64,000 nucleotides of DNA from Aliirhizobium smilacinae. Lineage in GTDB: Bacteria > Pseudomonadota > Alphaproteobacteria > Rhizobiales > Rhizobiaceae. Position 1 is the first letter of the stretch; each line of letters starts with the position of its first letter. A model generated the notes under the pieces. The model worked only from the letters and a program-made list of their open reading frames with translations, made no database searches and had not been told where the DNA came from. Shown here in pieces: positions 15,628-24,052 of this stretch. The translations under genes and the position numbers were made by a program. The stretch spans positions 124,001 to 188,000 of the forward strand of contig NZ_VDMN01000008.1 of assembly GCF_006335145.1 (NCBI RefSeq), in the 5' to 3' direction.

Positions 15628-16918
15628 ATTTGCCAATGCAGAATTTCGAGAAGATCACATCCAGGAGATCTTCGACATCGACGCGGCCAGTAATCCTGCC
15701 CAGCTCGTCTCCGGCCGCCCGTAAAGCATCAGCCTTCAACTCAAGTCGGGGTTCATCTAATGCATCTTGAATGAATTTGGAAGCCAGAGCGATATGCTCC
15801 TGGTGCCTGTCCTTGCCTGCCAGAGACCCGACGTTCCAGCTTTCGCGTGCCAGATCCACAATAGCTTGGTGGATTTGATCCAATCCTTGACCAGTCACGG
15901 ATGAAATACGTACGGCATCGGATGTATTATTCGGGTAAAGATCAGCCTTTGTTTCGACGTTCAGATAAGGGACGTCAAAGCCTTCATACACATCTAAGCC
16001 CGAACGCGCGTCTCTGAGATAGAGGATCATATCTGCTGAACGCGCGGCATCTTTGGCGCGCTTTATACCCTCTCGCTCGACGACGTCATCGGCGTCTCGA
16101 ATACCAGCAGTGTCGTATAGCCGAACCAGATAACCTTCCATATCTAGTTCGACAGTCAGCACATCGCGTGTCGTACCGGCAATATCGGTGACGATCGCCA
16201 CCTCGCGCTTCGCCATCGCATTCAGGAGGCTGGATTTCCCTGCGTTCGGAGCGCCTATAATAGCTACCTTGAACCCATTTCGAATAATCTCCGCCGACCT
16301 TGCAGAATTGGATGCGGCAGACATTTCCTTCATCAGAACAGCAAGATCGGTTCCGATGAGATCCGCAGCAGATTCCGGCGCATCTTCCTCATCGGCGAAA
16401 TCCAACTCGGCCTCAATCATAGCCCTTGCATAGGTGAGACGCTCGGCCCATCCAAGATATTGCGCAGACAACGCGCCCATCCCGGTTTGAAGCGCCAGCT
16501 TTCGCTGCATTTCGGTTTCAGCCGATACCAGATCGGACAGGCCCTCTACTTCCACCAAGTCAAGCCGACCGTGTTCGAACGCACGTCGAGCAAATTCACC
16601 TGCCTCAGCCTGGCGCAGGCCCAGTTCCCGCAATGTCTCCGAAATCGCATTCACGACTGCGCGGCTGCCATGAACCTGCAATTCGGCGCAATCTTCCCCC
16701 GTGAATGAGTTGGGAGCTGGAAAATAAAGCACCAGTCCTTGATCCAGCACCTCACCGTTTCGTTTCCGAATCGTTCGAAGGCTCGCCAGACGCGCTGGCG
16801 GCAACGATCCTGCGACAGCCGCGAGCACATTGCTGGTCAGCGATCCACTGATGCGAATTACGGCCACACCTGCAGGGGGCTGGCCACTGGAGAGCGAGAA
16901 GATCGTTGCCTGTGTCAT
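15626..16918 (-). CDS. mnmE: tRNA modification GTPase MnmE (TrmE)
   Basis: MnmE is a dimeric GTPase partner of MnmG in tRNA wobble-uridine modification. About 430 residues: an N-terminal tetrahydrofolate-binding domain starting MTQATIFSLSSG, a helical domain, and an embedded G domain with P-loop GAPNAGKSS, switch region and DTAGIRD. The C-terminal CIGK matches the family's invariant C-(I/L/V)-G-K end. The start at 16918 follows family alignment. A longer frame from 16978 runs through the rho terminator hairpin and is rejected. The N-terminal code lies only 28 bases beyond that terminator, so its promoter must be within or before it. Confidence 0.95.
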   Translation of the reverse strand: MTQATIFSLSSGQPPAGVAVIRISGSLTSNVLAAVAGSLPPARLASLRTIRKRNGEVLDQGLVLYFPAPNSFTGEDCAELQVHGSRAVVNAISETLRELGLRQAEAGEFARRAFEHGRLDLVEVEGLSDLVSAETEMQRKLALQTGMGALSAQYLGWAERLTYARAMIEAELDFADEEDAPESAADLIGTDLAVLMKEMSAASNSARSAEIIRNGFKVAIIGAPNAGKSSLLNAMAKREVAIVTDIAGTTRDVLTVELDMEGYLVRLYDTAGIRDADDVVEREGIKRAKDAARSADMILYLRDARSGLDVYEGFDVPYLNVETKADLYPNNTSDAVRISSVTGQGLDQIHQAIVDLARESWNVGSLAGKDRHQEHIALASKFIQDALDEPRLELKADALRAAGDELGRITGRVDVEDLLDVIFSKFCIGK

Positions 16919-16934
16919 GTCTTCGTCCATATCC

Positions 16935-16968
16935 ACAAAAGACAAAGGCGCCCGAAATTCGGGCGCCT
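16935..16968 (-). terminator. Rho-independent terminator of rho
   Basis: A near-perfect palindrome, AGGCGCCCGAA with TTCGGGCGCCT (16946-16968). On the minus strand it is followed by TTTGTCTTTT. It lies 30 bases after the rho stop and just before mnmE, so the gene for the Rho factor ends in a Rho-independent terminator. Confidence 0.88.
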
Positions 16969-16997
16969 GCAAAACCATTGGTGAATCCGGCTAAGGA

Positions 16998-18263
16998 TTA
17001 CGTGTTCATCGAATCGAAGAAGTCGCCGTTGTTCTTCGTCTGCTTCAACTTGTCGATCAGGAATTCGATCGCATCTGTTGTTCCCATCGGTGCAAGGATA
17101 CGGCGAAGAACGAATATCTTCTGCAGATCCTGCCGCGGAACGAGCAGGTCTTCCTTACGCGTACCGGACTTGAGGATATCCATCGCCGGGAAGATACGCT
17201 TGTCGGCGACCTTGCGGTCAAGCACGATTTCCGAGTTGCCGGTACCCTTGAATTCTTCGAAGATGACTTCGTCCATGCGGCTGCCGGTATCGATCAGTGC
17301 CGTCGCGATGATCGTCAGCGATCCACCTTCCTCGATGTTACGGGCGGCACCGAAGAAGCGCTTCGGACGTTGCAGCGCATTTGCATCCACGCCACCCGTC
17401 AGGACCTTGCCCGAGGACGGTACGACAGTGTTGTAGGCGCGGCCGAGACGGGTGATCGAATCGAGCAGGATGACGACGTCACGGCCGTGCTCGACAAGAC
17501 GCTTGGCCTTCTCGATGACCATTTCAGCCACCTGTACGTGACGCACTGCCGGCTCGTCGAAGGTAGACGAGACAACTTCGCCCTTCACCGAGCGCTGCAT
17601 GTCCGTCACTTCTTCCGGACGTTCGTCGATCAGAAGAACGATGAGATAACATTCCGGATGATTGGCGGTAATCGAATGCGCAATGTTCTGCAGCAATACG
17701 GTCTTACCAGTACGCGGCGGCGCAACAATCAGGCCGCGCTGGCCTTTGCCGAGCGGTGCGACCAGATCAATAACACGCGCGGAATTGTCCTTCGACGTCG
17801 GGATTTCGAGTTCCATCTTGAACCGCTCGTTCGGGTAGAGCGGTGTCAGGTTGTCGAAATGCACCTTGTGCCTGATCTTCTCGGGATCATCGAAATTGAT
17901 CGTGTTGACCTTGAGCAGAGCGAAATAACGTTCGCCCTCCTTCGGCCCGCGGATCGGTCCCTCGACGGTATCGCCTGTCTTCAGCGAAAACCGGCGGATC
18001 TGCGACGGAGAGATGTAGATGTCATCAGGGCCTGGCAGGTAGTTCGCATTGGCGGAGCGCAGGAAACCGAAACCGTCCTGCAGAACCTCGACCACGCCTT
18101 CGCCGATGATTTCGACATCCTGGCTGGCAAGAACCTTCAAAATTGCGAACATCAACTCCTGCTTGCGCATGGTGCTGGCGTTTTCGACTTCCAGCGATTC
18201 CGCGAAAGTCAGCAAATCAGTCGGGGATTTGCTCTTGAGTTCTTGAAGCTTCATTTCAGCCAT
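16998..18263 (-). CDS. rho: Transcription termination factor Rho
   Basis: A hexameric RNA helicase of 421 residues. The N-terminus MAEMKLQELKSKSPTDLL is followed by the cold-shock-like RNA-binding domain (EVLQDGFGFLRSANANYLPG, about 60-80). The P-loop PPRTGKTVLLQNIA (about 182-196), Walker B VILLDSITRLGRAYN and the Q/R loops follow. The start at 18263 fits the family N-terminus; the frame is open to 18278. No Shine-Dalgarno is obvious. It is transcribed leftward from a 180-base upstream gap shared with the hemJ end. Confidence 0.97.
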   Translation of the reverse strand: MAEMKLQELKSKSPTDLLTFAESLEVENASTMRKQELMFAILKVLASQDVEIIGEGVVEVLQDGFGFLRSANANYLPGPDDIYISPSQIRRFSLKTGDTVEGPIRGPKEGERYFALLKVNTINFDDPEKIRHKVHFDNLTPLYPNERFKMELEIPTSKDNSARVIDLVAPLGKGQRGLIVAPPRTGKTVLLQNIAHSITANHPECYLIVLLIDERPEEVTDMQRSVKGEVVSSTFDEPAVRHVQVAEMVIEKAKRLVEHGRDVVILLDSITRLGRAYNTVVPSSGKVLTGGVDANALQRPKRFFGAARNIEEGGSLTIIATALIDTGSRMDEVIFEEFKGTGNSEIVLDRKVADKRIFPAMDILKSGTRKEDLLVPRQDLQKIFVLRRILAPMGTTDAIEFLIDKLKQTKNNGDFFDSMNT

Positions 18264-18443
18264 GAAGAAGGGGACCACTTGAGAAAATATAAGGGAAATT
18301 GGGCGTGTTGGTGAAAATCGCTTCCGCGGAGATATCCGGGGACAACGGCAGTTACACGCATGCCACGAAAAGGAGGTGACGGGAAAATAGCGATTCCCGC
18401 CCCAAGCCGCAAGAGGCTTATGCAGAAAAACGCAAGCCCTGTT

Positions 18444-18989
18444 TTAGAACGGCTTTACGATGACGAGAATCACGATCGCAATCATCAGCACCGTCGGTAC
18501 CTCGTTCCATATCCGCCAGTATCTTGCAGGGCGTCTGGGCTTGTCCGCGGCGAAGTCACGAACTGCGCGGCTGAAAAGCACATGCACCCCCGTCAACGCG
18601 ACAACCATGGCGATTTTGCCGTGAAGCCATCCACCCTGAAACCCGTAGATATCCCAGGCGAGGTAAAGTCCAAGAACCCAGCTTATCATCATTGCCGGGT
18701 TCATGATGACCTTAAGCAGCCGCCTTTCCATCATCTTGAACGTTTCCGAACGTTCGGATCCGATCGGCGCATCCGAATGATAGATGAAAAGCCGCGGCAG
18801 ATAGAGAAGTCCTGCCATCCAGGACATCACGGCGATGACGTGAAACGCCGTCACATAGAGGATGAAATCATCCGGCCTCAGAACGTAGGTCAGCGCCAGG
18901 ATGAGAAGAAATATCCCCAGCGCGATGAAAGCGCGTGCCTTGGCCTTGCCGCCGGCGCCCTGATCGCCGATTTCCTCACGCGGAGCCAT
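18444..18989 (-). CDS. hemJ: Protoporphyrinogen oxidase HemJ
   Basis: A multi-span membrane protein of 181 residues that oxidises protoporphyrinogen IX to protoporphyrin IX in most Alphaproteobacteria. It has hydrophobic segments at about residues 20-37, 45-63, 95-113, 124-140 and 163-180. Conserved features are the His in YVTAFHVIAVMSWMAGLLYLPRLF and the Arg/His-containing MMERRLLKVIMNPAM. It overlaps the hemE stop by 14 bases, and hemE encodes an enzyme of the same pathway. The charged 18-residue N-terminus may be an extension, so the true start could be slightly downstream. Confidence 0.93.
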   Translation of the reverse strand: MAPREEIGDQGAGGKAKARAFIALGIFLLILALTYVLRPDDFILYVTAFHVIAVMSWMAGLLYLPRLFIYHSDAPIGSERSETFKMMERRLLKVIMNPAMMISWVLGLYLAWDIYGFQGGWLHGKIAMVVALTGVHVLFSRAVRDFAADKPRRPARYWRIWNEVPTVLMIAIVILVIVKPF

Positions 18990-20022
18990 CGGTTACTCCC
19001 CTGACCCGGTTCACGAGCCGGGTGACATTTTGAGGATCCGCATCCGGAGTGATCCCGTGGCCCAGATTGAAGATCAAAGGTCCGTTACCAAGCGCCTGCA
19101 GGATGGCATCAATGCCGTCATCAAGCGCCTGACCGCCGACCACGACCCGCATCGGATCGAGATTTCCCTGAACCGGGCCTTCCTTCTGCAGCTCAGTTGC
19201 GAATGACAGAGGCACGCTCCAGTCCAGCCCGATCGCATCGGCGCCGGTCTTCTGTCGGTAATGGCGTAGGTTCATCCCCGCCCCCTTGGCAAAGGCGATG
19301 ATGCGTGCATTCGGCCGCTTGCTGCGCACGATCTCGATCATCCTCGCAACCGGCTTGATCGCAAACGCTTTGAATTCCGCTTCACCGAGAACACCGGCCC
19401 AGGAATCGAAGATCTGAACCGCATCCGCGCCCGCATCGATCTGGGCAACGAGATATTCGGCGGAAATCTCAGCGAGAAAAGCGAGCAGATGTTCGAGCGC
19501 CTTGCGGTCACGATAACCGAACAGGCGGGCAGGGGCTTGATCGGGCGTACCGTGGCCGGCAATCATGTAGGTCGCAACGGTCCATGGAGCCCCACAGAAG
19601 CCGAGAAGGGTAGTTTCTGGTGGCAGCTCCCGCCTCAGGCGTTTCACCGCTTCCAGCACGGGTGACAGGTGCGTAAGAACACCGTCCGGCTTCAGCGAAT
19701 AGATACCTGCCGGATCGATCGGATCCATCTGCGGTCCTTCGCCGGGCGTGAACCGAACCTGCCTGTTCAAGGCATCCGGAATGACCAGGATATCCGAGAA
19801 GAGAATGGCCGCATCGAATGCATAACGCCTGATCGGCTGGAGGGTGACCTCAACAGCCAGATCAGGCGTATAACAGAGATCGAGGAACCCACCCGCCGCC
19901 TGGCGCGTTGCCCGGTACTCGGGAAGATAACGCCCGGCCTGTCTCATGAGCCAAAGCGGAGGAGGGCTTACAGTTTTTCCCTCCAGCACCTCTACGATCT
20001 TCCTTTTCACAGACAACGGCAT
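18976..20022 (-). CDS. hemE: Uroporphyrinogen decarboxylase
   Basis: Cytoplasmic enzyme that decarboxylates uroporphyrinogen III to coproporphyrinogen III in heme synthesis; 348 residues. The signatures are PPLWLMRQAGRYLPEYR (about 21-37), FSDILVIPDALN with the catalytic Asp, and GFCGAPWTVATYMIAG. It is the gene that borders the chromosomal origin in Caulobacter and the rhizobia, and here too its 5' side faces the AT-rich, DnaA-box-containing gap. It overlaps hemJ by 14 bases. Confidence 0.97.
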   Translation of the reverse strand: MPLSVKRKIVEVLEGKTVSPPPLWLMRQAGRYLPEYRATRQAAGGFLDLCYTPDLAVEVTLQPIRRYAFDAAILFSDILVIPDALNRQVRFTPGEGPQMDPIDPAGIYSLKPDGVLTHLSPVLEAVKRLRRELPPETTLLGFCGAPWTVATYMIAGHGTPDQAPARLFGYRDRKALEHLLAFLAEISAEYLVAQIDAGADAVQIFDSWAGVLGEAEFKAFAIKPVARMIEIVRSKRPNARIIAFAKGAGMNLRHYRQKTGADAIGLDWSVPLSFATELQKEGPVQGNLDPMRVVVGGQALDDGIDAILQALGNGPLIFNLGHGITPDADPQNVTRLVNRVRGVTDGSA

Positions 20023-20407
20023 CTATCCCTATTTAAAGAATCTATTTTAATCTGTTTTCTATTTCTTAGAGTCGGTGAGTATCAAGGATTAAAGTCAGAC
20101 CCCAGGTTAACCAGAATTTCGCCGTCATCTGTGGATTGCGATAAAATCGTTGCTCGGGATTCTGGAGTTTTGCGGATGGTCTCGATTCTTCCAAGTGATT
20201 CAATCACCTGCAGGAACCCCTATCTGTAGACAACATGTGGATAAGTTTGACAGAGATGACAATTGTCCACGCAAATCACATCCTCCCGCTCCAACAATCC
20301 CAATGACCGCTAATTGTGGAAAAACAGGCGGTTTTCCCAAGCCCTGCCCCTCCCTTCGGCAAGAGGGGCTGTCTGTCCCGAGTTATCAACAAACGGTAAA
20401 GAATAAC
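20023..20407. other. oriC: Probable chromosomal replication origin oriC (hemE-ppsR intergenic)
   Basis: A 385-base gap between divergent hemE and ppsR. It contains an AT-rich segment beside hemE (about 20028-20070) suitable as an unwinding element. It has one perfect DnaA box (TGTGGATAA, 20236-20244), two one-mismatch boxes (TGTGGAAAA at 20315-20323; TTATCAACA at 20383-20391) and weaker ones (20130-20138, 20263-20271). Five GANTC sites begin at 20038, 20069, 20158, 20184 and 20197. The genetic position is that of the experimentally known origins of Caulobacter and Sinorhizobium, next to hemE, and parAB lie 7-9 kb away. Function is inferred. Confidence 0.85.
20236..20244 (-). other. DnaA box, perfect match (TTATCCACA on the minus strand)
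   Basis: The exact consensus DnaA 9-mer, near the middle of the proposed origin. It is the strongest of five candidate boxes in the 385-base gap. Confidence 0.85.
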
Positions 20408-21229
20408 GTGGAGAACCGGAAAAACTTCTTCCACCTGCACCTCGTTTCTGACTCCACCGGCGAGACATTGATCTCTGCCGGCCGAGCTGCTGCTGCGCAA
20501 TTCCAGAACAGTTATGCGCTTGAACACGTCTATCCGCTGATCAGGAACAGGAAGCAGCTCGCCTCGGTGCTGGATGCGGTCGATGCTGAACCCGGCATTG
20601 TTCTCTACACAATCGTCGACCAGGATCTCGCATCGCTGATCGATCTTCGATGCAGGGAAATGGGTGTCCCCAGTGTGAATGTGCTGGAACCCGTAATAGC
20701 AGCATTCCAGACATATCTGGGTGCACCGTCGCGCCGTCGTGTTGGCGCGCAACATGCCCTGAACGATGAATATTTCGCCAGGATCGAGGCGTTGAACTTC
20801 GCGATGGACCATGATGACGGTCAGATGCCGGAGACGTATGATGAAGCCGACGTAGTCATTATCGGCATTAGCCGTACTTCCAAGACACCGACAAGCATCT
20901 ATCTGGCAAACCGGGGCATCAAAACGGCCAATATCCCGATCGTTCCCGGGGCCGAGCTTCCGAACGCTCTTTATAACGCCACACGGCCATTGATTGTCGG
21001 CCTCATTGCCACCACCGACCGCATTTCTCAGGTTCGGGAAAACCGCGAACTCGGCAGTTCCCAGGGCCTCGATCGGAATACCTATACCGATCGTGCAAGC
21101 ATCAACGAGGAACTCAAATATGCTCGGGCGCTTTGCGCGCGAAACAACTGGCCGATTATCGATGTTTCCCGTCGTTCCATCGAGGAGACCGCAGCAGCAA
21201 TTCTTGCCCTTCGCCCGAGGCTCAGATAA
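20408..21229 (+). CDS. ppsR: Pyruvate, phosphate dikinase regulatory protein / kinase-phosphorylase (DUF299)
   Basis: A bifunctional ADP-dependent kinase and Pi-dependent phosphorylase that controls pyruvate phosphate dikinase or PEP synthase. It has 273 residues, starting at GTG 20408 (reading MENRKNFFHLHLVSDSTGET). The family P-loop-like motif is GISRTSKTPTSIYLANRG (about 151-168). The start is set by the conserved N-terminus; the same frame is open through part of the origin from 20150, but that stretch shows no protein-like pattern. It is the first rightward gene after oriC. Confidence 0.94.
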   Translation: MENRKNFFHLHLVSDSTGETLISAGRAAAAQFQNSYALEHVYPLIRNRKQLASVLDAVDAEPGIVLYTIVDQDLASLIDLRCREMGVPSVNVLEPVIAAFQTYLGAPSRRRVGAQHALNDEYFARIEALNFAMDHDDGQMPETYDEADVVIIGISRTSKTPTSIYLANRGIKTANIPIVPGAELPNALYNATRPLIVGLIATTDRISQVRENRELGSSQGLDRNTYTDRASINEELKYARALCARNNWPIIDVSRRSIEETAAAILALRPRLR

Positions 21230-21253
21230 TCCCGAGTTCGTTTTCCCTTGGAG

Positions 21254-21853
21254 ATGATACCTGAAGTGACAATCGTCCTTGCCTCCTCAAGCCCTTTTCG
21301 TCGCATGTTGCTGCAAAATGCCGGTCTGTCATTCGAGTCACGCGCAGCCGATATCGATGAAAGGCAGATAGAGGCCTCTGCAGACCATGGTGGTCCCGAA
21401 ATTGTCGCCGGAGTTCTGGCCAAGGCGAAAGCGCAGGATGTATCGCGCCATTTTGCCGATGCGCTCGTTATCGGCTCCGACCAGACCATGTCTCTGGCAG
21501 ATCGCGTCTATCACAAGGCGACGAACCGGGCGGAAGCTCGGGAAACCCTGATGTCGCTATCCGGCCGGACCCACCGATTGAACAGCGCGGTTGCCATCGT
21601 GCTGAACGGAAATGTGGTCTGGGAGCACATTTCCTATGCCGAGCTTACCGCTCGCAACCTGTCGGAAGAATTCGTCGACCGATATCTCGACAGGATTGGC
21701 GACAAGGCATTTTCCAGCGTGGGTGGCTACCAGCTGGAAGGGGAGGGTATTCATCTTTTCTCAGCCATCGATGGCGACTATTTTACCATTCTCGGCCTGC
21801 CCATGCTTCCCCTTCTGGAAGAATTGCGCCGCCTGGGAGCGATCGATGGCTGA
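21254..21853 (+). CDS. maf: Maf-like nucleotide pyrophosphatase
   Basis: A septum-formation/house-cleaning nucleoside triphosphate pyrophosphatase of about 199 residues. It has the N-terminal VLASSSPFRRMLLQNAG, the catalytic core VIGSDQTMS, and SVGGYQLEGEGIHLFSAIDGDYFTILGLPM near the C-terminus. Start ATG 21254 is preceded by TTGGAG; TTG 21248 and GTG 21266 are also in frame. It overlaps aroE by eight bases, within the ppsR-maf-aroE-coaE-dnaQ run. Whether it prefers dTTP/UTP (YhdE) or m7GTP (YceF) is not decided by what I can see. Confidence 0.92.
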   Translation: MIPEVTIVLASSSPFRRMLLQNAGLSFESRAADIDERQIEASADHGGPEIVAGVLAKAKAQDVSRHFADALVIGSDQTMSLADRVYHKATNRAEARETLMSLSGRTHRLNSAVAIVLNGNVVWEHISYAELTARNLSEEFVDRYLDRIGDKAFSSVGGYQLEGEGIHLFSAIDGDYFTILGLPMLPLLEELRRLGAIDG

Positions 21854-22706
21854 TCCACGCGAAAACGCATCACCCGCCGCGTTCGTGACCGGCTGGCCGA
21901 TAAAACATTCCCGGTCCCCGATTATTCATCGTCACTGGTTGAAGCGATATGGACTGTCGGGAAGTTATGATGCCGTCGCGGTTTCCGAACCCGACTTCGC
22001 GGTTTTCATCGAAACACTGAAGAACGGCACTAACGGTTTTCGCGGCGGCAACGTCACGATCCCGCACAAGGAAGCCGCTTTTCGGCACAGTGACCGGCCC
22101 GATGAGCTGGCAAAGGAACTTGGCGCCGCCAATACACTCTGGCTGAATGAAGGCCAGGTCCATGCGACAAACACCGACGGATACGGATTTACCGCCAATC
22201 TCGACGATTGCCACCCCGGCTGGGACAAGGTTGATCGCGCCGTTATTCTGGGTGCCGGCGGCGCAAGCCGCGCGGTAATCCAATCTGTTCGAGATCGCGG
22301 GATCGGCGAAATCCACGTCGTCAACAGGACCGCCTCGCGTGCCAGGGAACTCGCGGACCGCTTCGGCTCGAAAATCCATGCCCATGGATTGCCTGCTTTG
22401 GCCGAGGTGATGGTTGGTGCGGGATTGTTCGTCAACACGACATCGCTCGGGATGGATGGAGAGGAATCCACCCCCATCGATTTTTCGAGCCTGCAAGCCG
22501 GTGCCCTGGTTACGGATATTGTTTATGTTCCGCTCGAAACACCAATCCTGAAACAGGCAAGGGAACAGGGTTTCCCGACGGCCGATGGGTTGGGGATGCT
22601 TCTGCATCAGGCCGCGCCCGGGTTTGAAAAATGGTTCGGCCGCCGTCCAATCGTCGACGAAGCCCTGCGTCAACTCATTCTTCAGGATATTCAGGCGAAG
22701 CGATGA
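21846..22706 (+). CDS. aroE: Shikimate dehydrogenase (NADP+)
   Basis: It reduces 3-dehydroshikimate to shikimate in aromatic amino-acid synthesis; 286 residues. The substrate-binding N-terminal domain shows VTGWPIKHSRSPIIH (about 15-29) and NVTIPHKEAAF with the catalytic Lys. The NADP-binding half has ILGAGGASRAVIQSV and the NRT motif that selects NADP. ATG 21846 overlaps the maf stop, and the 3' end overlaps coaE (ATGA). An open frame upstream to 21612 is only the shadow of maf. Confidence 0.96.
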   Translation: MADPRENASPAAFVTGWPIKHSRSPIIHRHWLKRYGLSGSYDAVAVSEPDFAVFIETLKNGTNGFRGGNVTIPHKEAAFRHSDRPDELAKELGAANTLWLNEGQVHATNTDGYGFTANLDDCHPGWDKVDRAVILGAGGASRAVIQSVRDRGIGEIHVVNRTASRARELADRFGSKIHAHGLPALAEVMVGAGLFVNTTSLGMDGEESTPIDFSSLQAGALVTDIVYVPLETPILKQAREQGFPTADGLGMLLHQAAPGFEKWFGRRPIVDEALRQLILQDIQAKR

Positions 22707-23308
22707 TTGTGATCGGATTGACCGGATCGATCGGCATGGGCAAGACGACCACGGCCGGCATGTTCAAGGACGAAGGTATTCCGGTCAACGACTCCGACGC
22801 CGTCGTGCACGACCTCTATAAAACAGACGCTGTTGATCCCGTCGGCAAGGCTTTTCCGGGCTCGATCCGGGACGGTGCCGTCAACAGGGCCGAACTGGCG
22901 CGACAGCTTACGCAGGATCCGGGTGGTTTCAGCCGGCTGGAAAAAATCGTGCATCCCTTGGTCAGAGAGAGGGAAAGACAGTTTCTTGAAACTCATCGAT
23001 TGGCAGGAGAAGACCTCGTTCTTCTGGATATCCCGCTGCTTTTCGAAACAGGCGCAGAAAAACGCGTCGATGTCATTGTGGTCGCAACCTGTGATCCACA
23101 GATACAACGGCAGCGCGTTCTTGCCAGACCGGGCATGACAGAGGAGAAGTTCAAGCTGATCCTCGATCGCCAGGTGCCTGATTCACAGAAACGGCAACGC
23201 GCGAATTTTGTCGTCGATACAGGCGGCGGCCTGGAGCAGGCAAGAAAGCGGGTGAAACAGATCATCACCCTTCTGCGGTCAGGTATACGGAGCGAAAGAC
23301 ATGCGTGA
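22703..23308 (+). CDS. coaE: Dephospho-CoA kinase
   Basis: It catalyses the last step of coenzyme A synthesis, phosphorylating dephospho-CoA at the ribose 3'-OH. 201 residues with the P-loop GLTGSIGMGKTT (5-16), the conserved VNDSDAVVHDLY, and DIPLLFETGAEKRVDVIVVA. ATG 22703 overlaps the aroE stop by four bases; the frame upstream to 22631 is not part of the protein. It overlaps dnaQ by eight bases. The first step of the same pathway (coaA) is encoded at the right edge of this window. Confidence 0.96.
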   Translation: MIVIGLTGSIGMGKTTTAGMFKDEGIPVNDSDAVVHDLYKTDAVDPVGKAFPGSIRDGAVNRAELARQLTQDPGGFSRLEKIVHPLVRERERQFLETHRLAGEDLVLLDIPLLFETGAEKRVDVIVVATCDPQIQRQRVLARPGMTEEKFKLILDRQVPDSQKRQRANFVVDTGGGLEQARKRVKQIITLLRSGIRSERHA

Positions 23309-24005
23309 CATCATTTTCGATACGGAAACGACCGGGCTTGAATCGAAGCAGGACCGCATCATCGAAATCGGCGGCGTCGAGCTGATCAACAATTTCCCGA
23401 GCGGAAGAACGCTTCACCTGTTCATCAATCCGGGCGATCGCAAGGTTCATCCGGATGCTTTGGCCGTCCATGGCATCACAGACGATTTCCTGAAGGATAA
23501 ACCGGGCTTTGCCGACGTCGTTCAGGAAATCATCGAATTTTTCGATGGCGCAAGGTGGATCGCCCATAACGCCACCTTCGATATGGGCTTCATCAACGCG
23601 GAGTTCGATCGCATAGGCCTGCCGCCGGTGCCGTCCGATCAGGTCGTCGATACGCTGGCTATGGCGCGTCGCAAGCATCCGATGGGTCCCAACTCGCTCG
23701 ACGCTCTCTGCCGTCGTTACGGGATAGATAACGCGCATCGCACCAAGCACGGCGCTCTACTCGACTCCGAATTGCTGGCTGAAGTCTATATCGAGATGAA
23801 CGGGGGTCGGCAGGCTGCTCTCGGATTGGGTAGTTCGGAACAGGCAACCCAGGTTACTGAGGCCGATGATACGATCATCGTCGTAAATCATGAACGCCCG
23901 AGAGCGTTGCAGACTCGCTTGACGACGCAGGATATCGAAGCCCACGCTTCAATGATCGGATCGATGAAAGCCAAGGCGATCTGGCAGAAATTCCGTCAGG
24001 GATGA
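23301..24005 (+). CDS. dnaQ: DNA polymerase III subunit epsilon
   Basis: The 3'-5' proofreading exonuclease of the replicase; 234 residues. DEDDh motifs are visible: Exo I FDTETTGLESKQDRIIEIG (about 6-24), Exo II WIAHNATFDMGFINAEF, and Exo III with HGALLDSELLAEVYIEM. A flexible C-terminal tail (about 190-234) probably contacts the polymerase subunit. It closes the ppsR-maf-aroE-coaE-dnaQ run and is followed by a strong hairpin shared with the converging secB. Confidence 0.95.
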   Translation: MRDIIFDTETTGLESKQDRIIEIGGVELINNFPSGRTLHLFINPGDRKVHPDALAVHGITDDFLKDKPGFADVVQEIIEFFDGARWIAHNATFDMGFINAEFDRIGLPPVPSDQVVDTLAMARRKHPMGPNSLDALCRRYGIDNAHRTKHGALLDSELLAEVYIEMNGGRQAALGLGSSEQATQVTEADDTIIVVNHERPRALQTRLTTQDIEAHASMIGSMKAKAIWQKFRQG

Positions 24006-24010
24006 GGATA

Positions 24011-24043
24011 AAAAATAAGCCCGGATTTTCCGGGCTTATTTGG
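24011..24043. terminator. Bidirectional terminator between dnaQ and secB
   Basis: AAATAAGCCCGG (24013-24024) pairs with CCGGGCTTATTT (24030-24041) around a five-base loop. A-runs on one flank and T-runs on the other suit termination from both sides. Confidence 0.88.
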
Positions 24044-24052
24044 TATTGCTTA

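Noticed and set aside
20033..20050. TTAA-N-TTAA as a CtrA box in oriC
   Set aside because: The spacing between the two TTAA words is ten, not seven; the CtrA consensus is not met.
20150..20407. Open frame upstream of ppsR through the origin
   Set aside because: The residues do not match the family, the conserved N-terminus starts at GTG 20408, and the segment carries DnaA boxes.
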